Source of the DNA: Microvirga aerophila
Lineage (GTDB): Bacteria; Pseudomonadota; Alphaproteobacteria; Rhizobiales; Beijerinckiaceae
Assembly (NCBI RefSeq): GCF_003332305.1
Contig: NZ_QOIO01000018.1
Span: 1 to 64,000, forward strand
Direction: 5' to 3'
DNA length: 64,000 nucleotides
Made by a program: the position numbers and the translations under genes. The notes under the pieces were generated by a model. It did not search any database, had not been told where the DNA came from, and saw nothing but the letters and a program-made list of their open reading frames with translations. Below are positions 36,548 to 44,706 of this stretch, piece after piece; the stretch's first letter is position 1; every line of letters begins with the position of its first letter.

Positions 36548-37273
36548 CTCTGTTTCAATCCCATTTCAAAGCGCGGCACAGATCGCATGATGCAACGGCT
36601 ATATTGTCGCCCACGAAGGTAATGGAAGAGTTACCCTTGATATATTTGAGTTTTAAATCGTCTGAAAAAATACAGGGATAGGGAAGTCAAACAACATCGC
36701 TTCTACCTAACGTCGACAACTGTGCCGTGCGCTTGCCAAGTTTGGTAATACTGCACGTTATAACGGTAACAATACATGAAAATACGGGCATTTTTCTGCA
36801 GGACAGCATCACTCGATGATGAAGCGCGGCAGCAGGAGGTTTTCCGTTTCTGCGCGAGCTAAGACGCTGCGCGAAGGCGGCAACCATAATGAGACGCGTC
36901 GCCTGAACCGGTGATCTGATCACGCTGCCGAACCGGCGCGCAGATCTCACCTCTCTTAGTCGATAGCGGCTTCCTCAAAGCTGACAACCATCATTCAGCT
37001 CACGGTGCTGCGGACTGAACACGAGCGGAGTCCCGTTGGGATCGTCAAGGCCGAGAGCACCGGAAATCAGACGCTGGTCGCATGGGATCAGCCTAAAGTC
37101 CTTCTGAGGCAAGCCAAAAGGCTCAGACTAACGTCCCCATTTCTACAAATAGTCTTACGACACTGGTACTAATCCCATATCTCCGCAATGCATAGCTGAA
37201 CTTGTCCTAGAATAAGACCGTTATCCGCCTGAAGCGGTATTCTCAAGAATACTTCCAACATTGTGGAGTCGTC
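36548..37273. other. Gene-poor stretch with promoter-proximal palindrome
   Basis: In 726 bases no reading frame has coding character; it is AT-richer than average and looks like worn-down DNA. Just before the Gly/His-rich protein gene lies GTATTCT-CA-AGAATAC (37237-37252), a perfect 7-bp-arm palindrome 21 bases from the start codon, which may be an operator in its promoter or leader. Confidence 0.4.
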
Positions 37274-38734
37274 ATGGAACTTCGGCTGTTTGTCGGGGCA
37301 TTAGCCCTTTTGTCTTCAACTAGTGTCTTCGCGGCCGATTATCCGAGTCGAGCATCGGCGCGCTATGGCGTTCCCGCCTACTCCGAAAGGAGCGTGGTTC
37401 CGCGGCCTTCCGTGGCCCGGACTCGGGACGTGAGGCCCGCCGATACGGCCAGAGCGCGGACGGCCGCGCCGCGCACTCGCGCACTTGCCGGCCCGCCGGC
37501 TTCGGCTGTCGCCAGGACCGCAGCCGCCCCGCTCTACACGGAGAACGTGGAAGCATCTTACCGGCACAACTGTCGCCCGGTGACGATCCGAGGCTTGTTC
37601 GGGCCGCGTCATGTCTGGGAGTGCCCATCGGTTTCGGGCATCCGAACGGGAGCCATCGCGCCCACCGGACTGATCAATACCGACCGGCAGCGAGGCGACG
37701 GGCCTCGCGACGGGACGGGCTCTGCCGGACCAGCACCCTCGGCTCCTGGCCCAGTTGCAGGCGGCCCGAGCAATCCGTCCAACCCAGGTGCGGGTGGAGG
37801 CTCGTCCGGTGGAGGCTCATCCGGGAATGGCGGCGGCGGAGCCGCGCCGAGCGGAGGTGGCGGCGGCCCTGTAGGCGGTCCCGGCCCTAGCGCCGGAAAC
37901 CCAGGTGGAAACACAGGCGGCGGGACAACCAATCCCGGCGGTGGAACGACTAACCCCGGCGGAGGAACCACAAATCCCGGTGGTGGAACGAACCCGGGCG
38001 GAGGCACAAATCCCGGCGGCGGAACGAACCCAGGTGGTGGAACGAATCCCGGCGGCGGCCATCACGGTGGCGGACACCATGGTGGCGGCCATCACGGCGG
38101 TGGACACCACGGTGGGGGCCATCATGGTGGTGGCAACCACGGTGGCGGTCACGGCGGCAATGACGGCGGTGGTTATGGCGGAGGCCATGGTGGCGGCCAC
38201 GGCGGCGGGTATGGTGGCGGCCACCATGGTGGCGGTCACGGCGGTGGCAAAGGCGACGACGGCAAAGGCGGTGGTCGGGGCGGCAAAGGCGGCCATGGAG
38301 GCAACGACGGCGGCGGTTACGGCGGAGGTCAAGGCGGCAAAGGTGACGATGGCGGCAAAGGCGGCGGCCGTGGCGGGAATGATGGTGGCTACGGCGGCAA
38401 CCACGGCGGCGGTTATGGCGGCGGTCACGGCGGTGGCAAAGGCGACGACAGCAAGGGCGGTGGCCGGGGTGGCAATGACGGTGGCGGCTATGGCGGCAGC
38501 CACGGCGGCGGCAAAGGCGGCGACCGGGATGGCGGCGGCCGAGGCGGTAACCACGGTGGAGACCGAGACGGCGGCAAAGGCCACGATGGGGGTCGAGGAG
38601 GAAACCATGATGGCGGCGGCCGTGGTGGCAACAACGGCAACCATGGCGGCGACAATGACAGTGGCGGTCGAGGCGGCAATCACGGCGGTGGCCAAGGCGG
38701 AGGAGGTCATGGGGGTGGCGGCAATAGCCGGTAA
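37274..38734 (+). CDS. Exported Gly/His-rich repeat protein
   Basis: The 486-residue protein has a signal peptide (1-20, ending SVFA|ADYPS). A unique N-terminal domain contains Cys100 and Cys117 (HNCRPVTIRGLFGPRHVWECPSV), suggesting a disulfide loop. Seven NPGGGT repeats follow around 210-255, five GGGHH repeats at about 258-285, and then 200 residues of HGGG, YGGG, KGDD and RGGN repeats. The His/Gly and acidic clusters could bind metals such as Ni, Cu, Zn or Ca, or form an elastic surface layer. It ends in a strong terminator. Long open frames on the opposite strand are artefacts of the repeat. Confidence 0.8.
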   Translation: MELRLFVGALALLSSTSVFAADYPSRASARYGVPAYSERSVVPRPSVARTRDVRPADTARARTAAPRTRALAGPPASAVARTAAAPLYTENVEASYRHNCRPVTIRGLFGPRHVWECPSVSGIRTGAIAPTGLINTDRQRGDGPRDGTGSAGPAPSAPGPVAGGPSNPSNPGAGGGSSGGGSSGNGGGGAAPSGGGGGPVGGPGPSAGNPGGNTGGGTTNPGGGTTNPGGGTTNPGGGTNPGGGTNPGGGTNPGGGTNPGGGHHGGGHHGGGHHGGGHHGGGHHGGGNHGGGHGGNDGGGYGGGHGGGHGGGYGGGHHGGGHGGGKGDDGKGGGRGGKGGHGGNDGGGYGGGQGGKGDDGGKGGGRGGNDGGYGGNHGGGYGGGHGGGKGDDSKGGGRGGNDGGGYGGSHGGGKGGDRDGGGRGGNHGGDRDGGKGHDGGRGGNHDGGGRGGNNGNHGGDNDSGGRGGNHGGGQGGGGHGGGGNSR

Positions 38735-38757
38735 ACTCCCAGACCGTGTCAAAACTG

Positions 38758-38785
38758 AAGGGGCGCGCCATGCGCCCCTTTTTCT
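38758..38785 (+). terminator. Terminator of the Gly/His-rich gene
   Basis: AAGGGGCGC/GCGCCCCTT with a five-base loop is followed by TTTTTCTTGTT, a strong intrinsic terminator 24 bases after the stop codon. Confidence 0.85.
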
Positions 38786-38876
38786 TGTTGCTGAAACCGC
38801 CGGTTATGCCGTGCCCGACCGGTATCCCCGTCCAGAGCCCGCCGGAAGACCGGCGCGTACGAGGGCCGGCTAAACT

Positions 38877-39398
38877 CTATGCGCGAACGACGGGAGACAG
38901 CGCATAGGCTCTCTGCATCCATAGCAGGCTCATCCCAAACAGGGGGAGCAGGATATCGGAATAGAAGATGATGCCCGCGTTGCCCGGGGCGTAATTGTGC
39001 GCCTCCACCATCTGCACGGCATGGCCAGCGGCAGCGCCCCACAGGAAGCAGCCGGGACCGAGGATCGCCGCAAGCCTGAGACCCGCGCCGCCCCTAAAAG
39101 CCAGGAATGCGACGGCCGAATATCCCAAACTCGCGAAGCCAACTTCCTTCTGGAAGGGACTCGTCTGCCAGCCAATGAACGCCGCCGCCGTCTCCGAGAA
39201 GAAAACGTGCATGACGAAGTTGTAAAGGAAGCTCACCCCCAACGAGAAAAACAGGAACCATGACAGAAGCGCTTCCACGACCGCGGGCCGCTCCCATGGC
39301 CGCGGCCTTCGCGCCATTGATGCCAGCGCTGCGATCAATCCAATGACGAAGAGCGTCAGCGTGAAGTTGCTGAACAAAAAAACAATCGCCTGCCGCAT
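38877..39398 (-). CDS. DUF6790 family integral membrane protein
   Basis: The 173-residue protein has about five hydrophobic helices: FTLTLFVIGLIAAL, ALLSWFLFFSLGVSFLYNFVMHVFF, VGFASLGYSAVAFLAFRG, LAAILGPGCFLWGAAAGH and IIFYSDILLPLFGMSLLWM. The family pattern is FFSETAAAFIGWQTSPFQKEVGFASLGY. It is an inner membrane protein of unknown function that occurs widely in proteobacteria. GAGGGG lies upstream of the start. It is convergent with the Gly/His-rich protein gene. Confidence 0.85.
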   Translation of the reverse strand: MRQAIVFLFSNFTLTLFVIGLIAALASMARRPRPWERPAVVEALLSWFLFFSLGVSFLYNFVMHVFFSETAAAFIGWQTSPFQKEVGFASLGYSAVAFLAFRGGAGLRLAAILGPGCFLWGAAAGHAVQMVEAHNYAPGNAGIIFYSDILLPLFGMSLLWMQRAYALSPVVRA

Positions 39399-39500
39399 GT
39401 GGTCTTACGCCCCTCGGTCGTCCGTTGCGCTGCGATTGTGACGCCTCGGGTTCGTGCTCGCAACCGGCCGTCAAGCGCCGCTGTGTTGCTCACGACCATG

Positions 39501-39526
39501 AAAAAGGGCCGGTCTCCCGGCCCTTT
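39501..39526 (-). terminator. Terminator after the basic repeat protein gene
   Basis: AAAGGGCCGG/CCGGCCCTTT with a four-base loop; on the minus strand it is followed by further T residues. It ends the transcript of the gene at 39551-40369. Confidence 0.75.
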
Positions 39527-39550
39527 CGCGCATTCCATTAGGTTATGCTT

Positions 39551-40369
39551 TTACTGGCCCGTGCTCTGGCTGGAGCCACCGCTCGAAGTGCCAGAGGAAG
39601 AGCCGAACGAAGACCCGCCTTGCTGCTGCAGGCGCATGTTGGTCGAACCGCTTGTGCCGGTGGCACCGCCGCTATTCATTTCCGTGCGGCTGCGGGTCGA
39701 GACCGAACCGGTCGCGTCAGGAGCCGACGAGCGCTGACGAGTCGTGACGTTCACGTCATTGGACTGGGTGCGACGCTGTTCGACAGAGACTCCGACGCTG
39801 GGAGAAACGTCCCGGCGAACACTCGTGCGACGCACGGACACGCTGGGCTCATCCACCTCGTAGCGGCGGACAGTCCTGCTGCGACGGACCTCAACCGGCT
39901 CGTCGACAACCTGGTAGCGGCGCTTCTTTGTCACCACCTTGGTGTTGGGCTTCTTCTTTTTCAGCACGACCTTCTTGGATGTAGGTTTCTTTTTAACGAC
40001 GGTCCGCCGGACTTCGGTATCCGGCTCCTCATAAGTCGTCACAGACCGACGGCGCGTCACCGACACGCTCGGCTCCTCCACCTCGCGCACCGTACGGGAG
40101 CGCTGAATGGACACGCCGGTTCGCTCGCGGGTTTCGACATCCATGCCAACCCGAGGATTGCTGTCGGTCCGAGCGCGGATGTTGGATTCCGTGCCGACCG
40201 ACTGGCGGCGCGAGGAACTCGTGTTCTCGGTCTCGCCGCCCGACTGCGCGCGGATCGTCGTGCTGGCGCCCGTCGAAGATTCCGATGTGGACTTGGTATC
40301 CACGGACGTTTGGGCAAAGGCGGACGTGCTCAACAACAGAGCCGCCGCCCCAAGGGCGATCTTCTTCAT
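39551..40369 (-). CDS. Exported basic repeat-rich protein
   Basis: The 272-residue protein has a signal peptide (MKKIALGAAALLLSTSAFAQ). The mature part begins Ser/Thr-rich. Several related, strongly basic segments of the type RxRTVRxxEEPSVSVxRR follow, a lysine cluster (VVKKKPTSKKVVLKKKKPNTKVVTKKRR split across 130-160), and a Ser/Gly/Gln-rich end. The predicted charge is highly positive for an exported protein, which suggests binding to lipopolysaccharide, DNA or peptidoglycan. AGGAG precedes the start at 40369. It has its own terminator. I do not recognise a family. Confidence 0.7.
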   Translation of the reverse strand: MKKIALGAAALLLSTSAFAQTSVDTKSTSESSTGASTTIRAQSGGETENTSSSRRQSVGTESNIRARTDSNPRVGMDVETRERTGVSIQRSRTVREVEEPSVSVTRRRSVTTYEEPDTEVRRTVVKKKPTSKKVVLKKKKPNTKVVTKKRRYQVVDEPVEVRRSRTVRRYEVDEPSVSVRRTSVRRDVSPSVGVSVEQRRTQSNDVNVTTRQRSSAPDATGSVSTRSRTEMNSGGATGTSGSTNMRLQQQGGSSFGSSSGTSSGGSSQSTGQ

Positions 40370-40751
40370 CACTTCATCTCCTGCAAAGCAAAAACCGCGT
40401 ATTGCCAAGAAAAAACGCTCGCTGACGGCCGAGGTTCCAAGCCATGAAGAATATATACTGGCATTCACTTGAAAGGCGAAGATGAATACATGTTCATCTA
40501 GCTGAATGCTCTTTGGCGGGCTGATCGGGCGACCCATTACCCGGGCGACTATTTGGATCAAGGGCTCAGGATCGGCATGCCCAGGGCGCAGGACCCGTTA
40601 ACTTGGCCTTAAGGTGCCATGCTACTAAAGCATAACTGCCCTACACTATTACCACTCCTCGCGGGCCTGACCCGCACTTATATGCTGCATTGCACACGCA
40701 AGAACAAAGGCCTCCGGTCGATCCGGGCCGGTACACTGTTAGGAGCTTCCA
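40370..40751. other. Intergenic region, divergent promoters
   Basis: The 382 bases between the basic repeat protein gene and the DUF1127 gene hold no gene. They presumably carry the two divergent promoters; I found no clear operator. Confidence 0.4.
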
Positions 40752-40907
40752 ATGTTCGTGACCTACATCCTGTCTAAAGTCCGCAACTACCTGCGTTACC
40801 GCGAGACCGTCCGCGAGCTTTCGGTTCTCACCGACCGCGAGCTCGATGATCTGGGCATCTCCCGCTTCCAGATCGACAGCATCGCTCGCGAGCACGCTGC
40901 CGCGTAA
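40752..40907 (+). CDS. DUF1127 (YjiS-like) small protein
   Basis: The 51-residue protein has the sequence pattern of DUF1127: a hydrophobic start (MFVTYILSKVRNYLRYRET) and the C-terminal signature LSVLTDRELDDLGISRFQIDSIA. Such proteins are small, arginine-rich and common in alphaproteobacteria. Some bind RNA or regulate phosphate and carbon metabolism, but the role here is unknown. AGGAG lies seven bases before the ATG. A terminator follows directly, so it is a single-gene unit. Two stop codons (TAATAA) end it. Confidence 0.92.
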   Translation: MFVTYILSKVRNYLRYRETVRELSVLTDRELDDLGISRFQIDSIAREHAAA

Positions 40908-40933
40908 TAATTTGCTGCATCGCAGCAACTGCC

Positions 40934-40966
40934 TCGCCCGCCCCTCCGGCGGGCGTTTGCTTTTGG
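40934..40966 (+). terminator. Terminator after the DUF1127 gene
   Basis: CGCCCGCC and GGCGGGCG form a stem with a short loop, followed by TTTGCTTTT. It is a good intrinsic terminator. Confidence 0.8.
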
Positions 40967-41075
40967 GGATGCCGACGGAGGTAGGTCTCGTACCGTCGGA
41001 GATTTTACCGCAATAGGAGCGCCTGCTTCATCAAAGCCAGTTGATTGCAGGCTGCTCTCTGCTTAACCCGTTCCC

Positions 41076-42506
41076 ATGAGCACTGTGAAAAGCACTCTCG
41101 AACCTGTCCACGTCATCGGCGGAGGCCTTGCCGGGTCGGAAGCCGCCTGGCAGATCGCCCAGGCGGGCGTCCCCGTCGTCCTGCATGAGATGCGCCCCGT
41201 TTGCCGAACCGATGCGCATAAGACGGATGGTCTTGCCGAGCTCGTCTGCTCCAACTCCTTCCGGTCCGACGATGCCGAAAGCAACGCCGTCGGCCTTCTG
41301 CATCAGGAGATGCGCACCCTCGGCTCGCTGATCATGGCCAAGGGCGACGCCAACCAGGTGCCTGCGGGCGGCGCGCTGGCAGTCGACCGGGACGGGTTCT
41401 CGGACGCCGTGACGGCAGCGCTTGAGGCCCATCCGCTCGTGACCATCGAGCGCGGGGAAGTAGCCGGACTGCCGCCGGAGGAATGGTCCTCCGTCATCGT
41501 GGCGACCGGCCCTCTCACCTCCCCGGCCTTGGCCGAGGCGGTCCTTGGGCTGACAGGCGAGAAGGAACTTGCCTTCTTCGACGCCATCGCGCCGATCGTC
41601 TACCGCGAGTCCATCAACATGGACATCGCCTGGTTCCAGTCCCGCTACGACAAGGTTGGACCGGGCGGCACCGGCAAGGACTACATCAACTGCCCCATGA
41701 CCAAGGAGCAGTACGAAGCCTTCGTGGACGCCCTGATTGGCGGCGACAAAACCGATTTCAAGGAATGGGAGGCCAACACCCCCTATTTCGACGGCTGCCT
41801 GCCAATCGAGGTCATGGCCGAGCGTGGACGCGAGACGCTGCGCCACGGCCCCATGAAGCCCGTAGGCCTAACCGATCCCAACAACCCAACCGTCAAGCCC
41901 TACGCGATCGTGCAGCTGCGCCAGGACAATGCCCTTGGCACGCTCTTCAACATGGTCGGCTTCCAGACCAAGTTGAAATACGGCGAGCAGGCCCAGGTCT
42001 TCCGCATGATCCCTGGCCTGGAAAACGCGGAATTCGCCCGTCTCGGCGGCATCCACCGCAACACCTACCTCAACTCGCCCAAACTCCTCGACAGCACTCT
42101 GCGGCTCAAAGCCATGCCGCGCCTGCGTTTCGCCGGCCAGATCACGGGCTGCGAGGGCTATGTGGAAAGCGCCGCCATCGGCCTCATGACGGGCCGCTTC
42201 GCGGCGGCGGAGCGGCTTGGGCAATCCGTTTCCCCCCTGCCCTCCACGACGGCGCTCGGAGCCTTGATCAACCACATCACCGGCGGCCACATCGAGACGA
42301 TCGACGAAGGGCCGCGCTCGTTCCAGCCCATGAACGTGAATTTCGGGCTTTTCCCGCTGCTCGACTTTGCGCCGAAGTCTGAAGACGGCAAGCGGCTGCG
42401 TGGACCGGCCAAGGCTCTCGCCAAGAAGAAGGCGCTGACGGACAGGGCCAGAGGGGATCTCGCATCGTGGCTTTCCGGGACTCAGATGCCGGCAGCGGCC
42501 GAGTGA
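41076..42506 (+). CDS. trmFO: Methylenetetrahydrofolate-tRNA-(uracil-54-C5)-methyltransferase (FADH2-oxidising)
   Basis: TrmFO makes ribothymidine-54 in the T loop of tRNA using methylene-THF as carbon donor and FADH2 as reductant. The 476-residue protein has the N-terminal FAD motif [17 protein letters not shown], the family block [23 protein letters not shown], and a C-terminal [18 protein letters not shown]. The length is normal for the gid/trmFO family. It is convergent with the phytoene-synthase-like gene, eight bases away. Confidence 0.97.
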   Translation: MSTVKSTLEPVHVIGGGLAGSEAAWQIAQAGVPVVLHEMRPVCRTDAHKTDGLAELVCSNSFRSDDAESNAVGLLHQEMRTLGSLIMAKGDANQVPAGGALAVDRDGFSDAVTAALEAHPLVTIERGEVAGLPPEEWSSVIVATGPLTSPALAEAVLGLTGEKELAFFDAIAPIVYRESINMDIAWFQSRYDKVGPGGTGKDYINCPMTKEQYEAFVDALIGGDKTDFKEWEANTPYFDGCLPIEVMAERGRETLRHGPMKPVGLTDPNNPTVKPYAIVQLRQDNALGTLFNMVGFQTKLKYGEQAQVFRMIPGLENAEFARLGGIHRNTYLNSPKLLDSTLRLKAMPRLRFAGQITGCEGYVESAAIGLMTGRFAAAERLGQSVSPLPSTTALGALINHITGGHIETIDEGPRSFQPMNVNFGLFPLLDFAPKSEDGKRLRGPAKALAKKKALTDRARGDLASWLSGTQMPAAAE

Positions 42507-42513
42507 ACCGCGT

Positions 42514-43368
42514 CTAGAACTTCCCTCGCCACAACGCCCAGATCCGACGCCATTGCGGCAGATCGACGGGCGTGGCGAGGGGATCGTAGTCCCGCCTGTC
42601 CATCTGGGTGAGATACGGTTCGACGAGCGAGAGCAGCCGGAATGCAGGGCTCCCCTCGGGCGGTATGGTCGGGCGCAAAATCCTGACCTGCTCCACATGC
42701 CTGCGGGCCACGGCGCGTAGATCCGCGAGAGCCGCACGAAGGCCCGGCCCTCCCCGGCCTGCCACAATGTCTTCCCGCACAACGCCGTGCCGCGCCAGGA
42801 TATCGGCCGGGATAAAGACCTGACCTTGCCGCGCATGCCATGGAAAGGCGCGCAGCAGCCCCGTGATGGCATAGGCAACGCCCGCATGACCCGCCGCATC
42901 GGCGGAGCCGGGATCTTGGCCATCCATGAGGACGATACTGGAAAGCTGGATCAGGCTGGATGAGGTCTCGCCGCAATAGCCCTCGAGATCGTTCAGGCTC
43001 GGCATGGGGTCGTCGTAGAGATCGAAGACCCGCGCGTCGATCAGGTCGACGAGCGCCTGCCGGGGCAGTCTGAACTTGACGATGGTGTCATCGAGAGCCG
43101 CCGCGACCGGGTTGGCCCGCACATCGCCCCGGGTCTCTCCCTGCAGCGCGTCCCGCCACCATTGCAGGCGGATCTCGCCGATCAACGCCTCCCGCACGGC
43201 ATCCCGGATGCGGGCGATCTCGAAGTTGAACGCGTACAGCGCGTGAAGATAGGGGCGCCTGTCGGCCGGTGCGAACAGGCTCGCCCAGTAGCGGTCGGGG
43301 TCTCCCTCCCGGACGAGGGATTCGCAATGCGCAAGGGCGAACCGGGCGGCGTCCTCCGCCATGGTCAC
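42514..43368 (-). CDS. Squalene/phytoene synthase-like protein (NDUFAF6-type)
   Basis: The 284-residue protein has the all-helical squalene/phytoene synthase fold, with RPYLHALYAFNFEIARIRD and LQWWRDALQGE. The two Asp-rich metal motifs of true synthases are absent: the first reads IRDAVRE and the second region reads AYAITGLLRAFPWHARQGQVFIP, without the DxxxD pattern. This fits the NDUFAF6 group, a mitochondrial complex I assembly factor, rather than carotenoid or hopanoid synthesis. The next gene is NDUFAF3-like, which supports this reading. It overlaps that gene by four bases and so is translationally coupled. Confidence 0.8.
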   Translation of the reverse strand: MTMAEDAARFALAHCESLVREGDPDRYWASLFAPADRRPYLHALYAFNFEIARIRDAVREALIGEIRLQWWRDALQGETRGDVRANPVAAALDDTIVKFRLPRQALVDLIDARVFDLYDDPMPSLNDLEGYCGETSSSLIQLSSIVLMDGQDPGSADAAGHAGVAYAITGLLRAFPWHARQGQVFIPADILARHGVVREDIVAGRGGPGLRAALADLRAVARRHVEQVRILRPTIPPEGSPAFRLLSLVEPYLTQMDRRDYDPLATPVDLPQWRRIWALWRGKF

Positions 43369-43751
43369 GGCACCGCGATCAGGGCCGCACCGACCTTGCG
43401 GTTTTCAGCGAGCAGGATGTTGTAGGTACGGGCTGCGGAGCCCGTCTGCATGACCTCGAGCCTGATCCGTGCGTCGCGAAAATGCTGGCGCAGGCGTTCG
43501 GGAATGCCGGCAATGTCCGGTCCTGTGCCGAGCAAGAGCAGCTCAAGCGCGCTGCCCTCGGAGAAGACAGGCCCGAATGTCTCGATGCTCATCTCGGCCA
43601 CAGAGTTGACCGACCAGGCCCTGATCCCCGAGGGCAGGAGAAGGATCGAGCCCTTATGCGACATCTCCGCGAAGCGAAAGCCGCCATTGCCGTAGGCGTC
43701 GATGGGGAAGCGCCCGGGAATGAACCCGTCATGGAGGCGGCCGTCGGTCAT
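43365..43751 (-). CDS. Mth938-like domain protein (NDUFAF3-type)
   Basis: The 128-residue protein has the Mth938/DUF498 fold: GRFPIDAYGNGGFRFAEMSHKGSILLLPSGIRAW, then LELLLLGTGPDI, IRLEVMQTGSAARTYNILLAENRKVGAALIAV. The human homologue is NDUFAF3, needed for complex I assembly. The gene lies four bases after secF and overlaps the phytoene-synthase-like gene, so it is in the secDF operon. Alphaproteobacterial members are the closest bacterial relatives of the mitochondrial factor. The direct function in bacteria is not settled. Confidence 0.9.
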   Translation of the reverse strand: MTDGRLHDGFIPGRFPIDAYGNGGFRFAEMSHKGSILLLPSGIRAWSVNSVAEMSIETFGPVFSEGSALELLLLGTGPDIAGIPERLRQHFRDARIRLEVMQTGSAARTYNILLAENRKVGAALIAVP

Positions 43752-43755
43752 CAGC

Positions 43756-44694
43756 TTACTCCGCCGCCGCGACCTTGCCCTCCGGAACCTTCGCAGTCTC
43801 GGAGCTGCGCAGGCCGATATAGATCAACATGGGGGACGAGATGAAGATCGCCGAATAGGTACAGATCACGACGCCGTAGAGCATGACCTGCGCGAAGCCC
43901 TCGATGGCCCGTCCGCCGAAGAGCACCAGCGCCAGGAGCGACAAGGCCGTGGTGGTGGCGGTCATGATCGTGCGCGACATGGTGTGGTTGATGGAGAGGT
44001 TCAACAACTCCGTGGTCGGCATGGTCTTGTAGCGACGCATCAGCTCGCGGGTCCGGTCGAACACCACGACGGTCTCGTTCAGCGAATAGCCCACGATGGT
44101 GAGGATCGCCGCGATCGACGTCATGTTGAACTCATGACGGGTGATCACGAAGAAGCCGACCGTGAGCACGATGTCGTGCAGGGTGCCGATGATCGACCCG
44201 ATGGCGAGCTCGCGCTCGAACCGGAACCAGAGATAGAACAGCACCGCGATGACCGACAGAACGATACCGACGGTGCCGGACTGCACGAGCTCGTTCGAGA
44301 CGCGAGGTCCCACCGTCTCGACGCGCTGGAAGTCGTATTCGGGGCCGAACGTATCGCGAGCCCTCTGCACGACGGCGCTCTGCGCCGCCTCCCCGCCGGG
44401 CTGAATGGCGAAGCGCAGGGAGACGCCGCCGGCGGTGCCGAATTCCTGCACCTCCACCTCCCCGAAGCCGAAGGATTCCGCCGTCTGGCGTACCTTGCCG
44501 ACATCGGCCTGCCCCGTCTTCGACTGGATTTCCATGAGCGTGCCGCCCTTGAAATCGATGCCGAAATTGAGGCCGACCGTCATGAGCATCACGACGGTCA
44601 GGACGGAGATGAGCGCGGAGAACGGCAGCGAGAAGCGCCGCAGGCTCATGAAGTCGAAATGGGAGTTCTCGGGCCAGAGACGGACAAGGCGCAC
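43756..44694 (-). CDS. secF: Protein translocase subunit SecF
   Basis: SecF works with SecD in the inner membrane to pull proteins through the SecYEG channel using the proton gradient. The 312-residue protein has the RND-type six-helix layout: a first helix near 25-45, a periplasmic P1 domain, and five helices in the second half with GYSLNETVVVFDRTRE (D3-type conserved motif) at about 215-230. It follows secD by about 12 bases. Confidence 0.97.
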   Translation of the reverse strand: MRLVRLWPENSHFDFMSLRRFSLPFSALISVLTVVMLMTVGLNFGIDFKGGTLMEIQSKTGQADVGKVRQTAESFGFGEVEVQEFGTAGGVSLRFAIQPGGEAAQSAVVQRARDTFGPEYDFQRVETVGPRVSNELVQSGTVGIVLSVIAVLFYLWFRFERELAIGSIIGTLHDIVLTVGFFVITRHEFNMTSIAAILTIVGYSLNETVVVFDRTRELMRRYKTMPTTELLNLSINHTMSRTIMTATTTALSLLALVLFGGRAIEGFAQVMLYGVVICTYSAIFISSPMLIYIGLRSSETAKVPEGKVAAAE

Positions 44695-44706
44695 GATACT
44701 GACTCC

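Noticed and set aside
36687-36950. 87-codon minus-strand frame in the gene-poor stretch
   Set aside because: No ribosome binding site, random composition and no family resemblance.
37920-38730. CRISPR or satellite repeat
   Set aside because: The periodicity follows codons of an exported Gly/His-rich protein; there are no regular spacers.
37817-38752. Minus-strand Ala/Val-rich and plus-strand Met/Ala/Val-rich frames over the Gly/His repeats
   Set aside because: Frame shadows of GGN-type codon repeats in the real gene.
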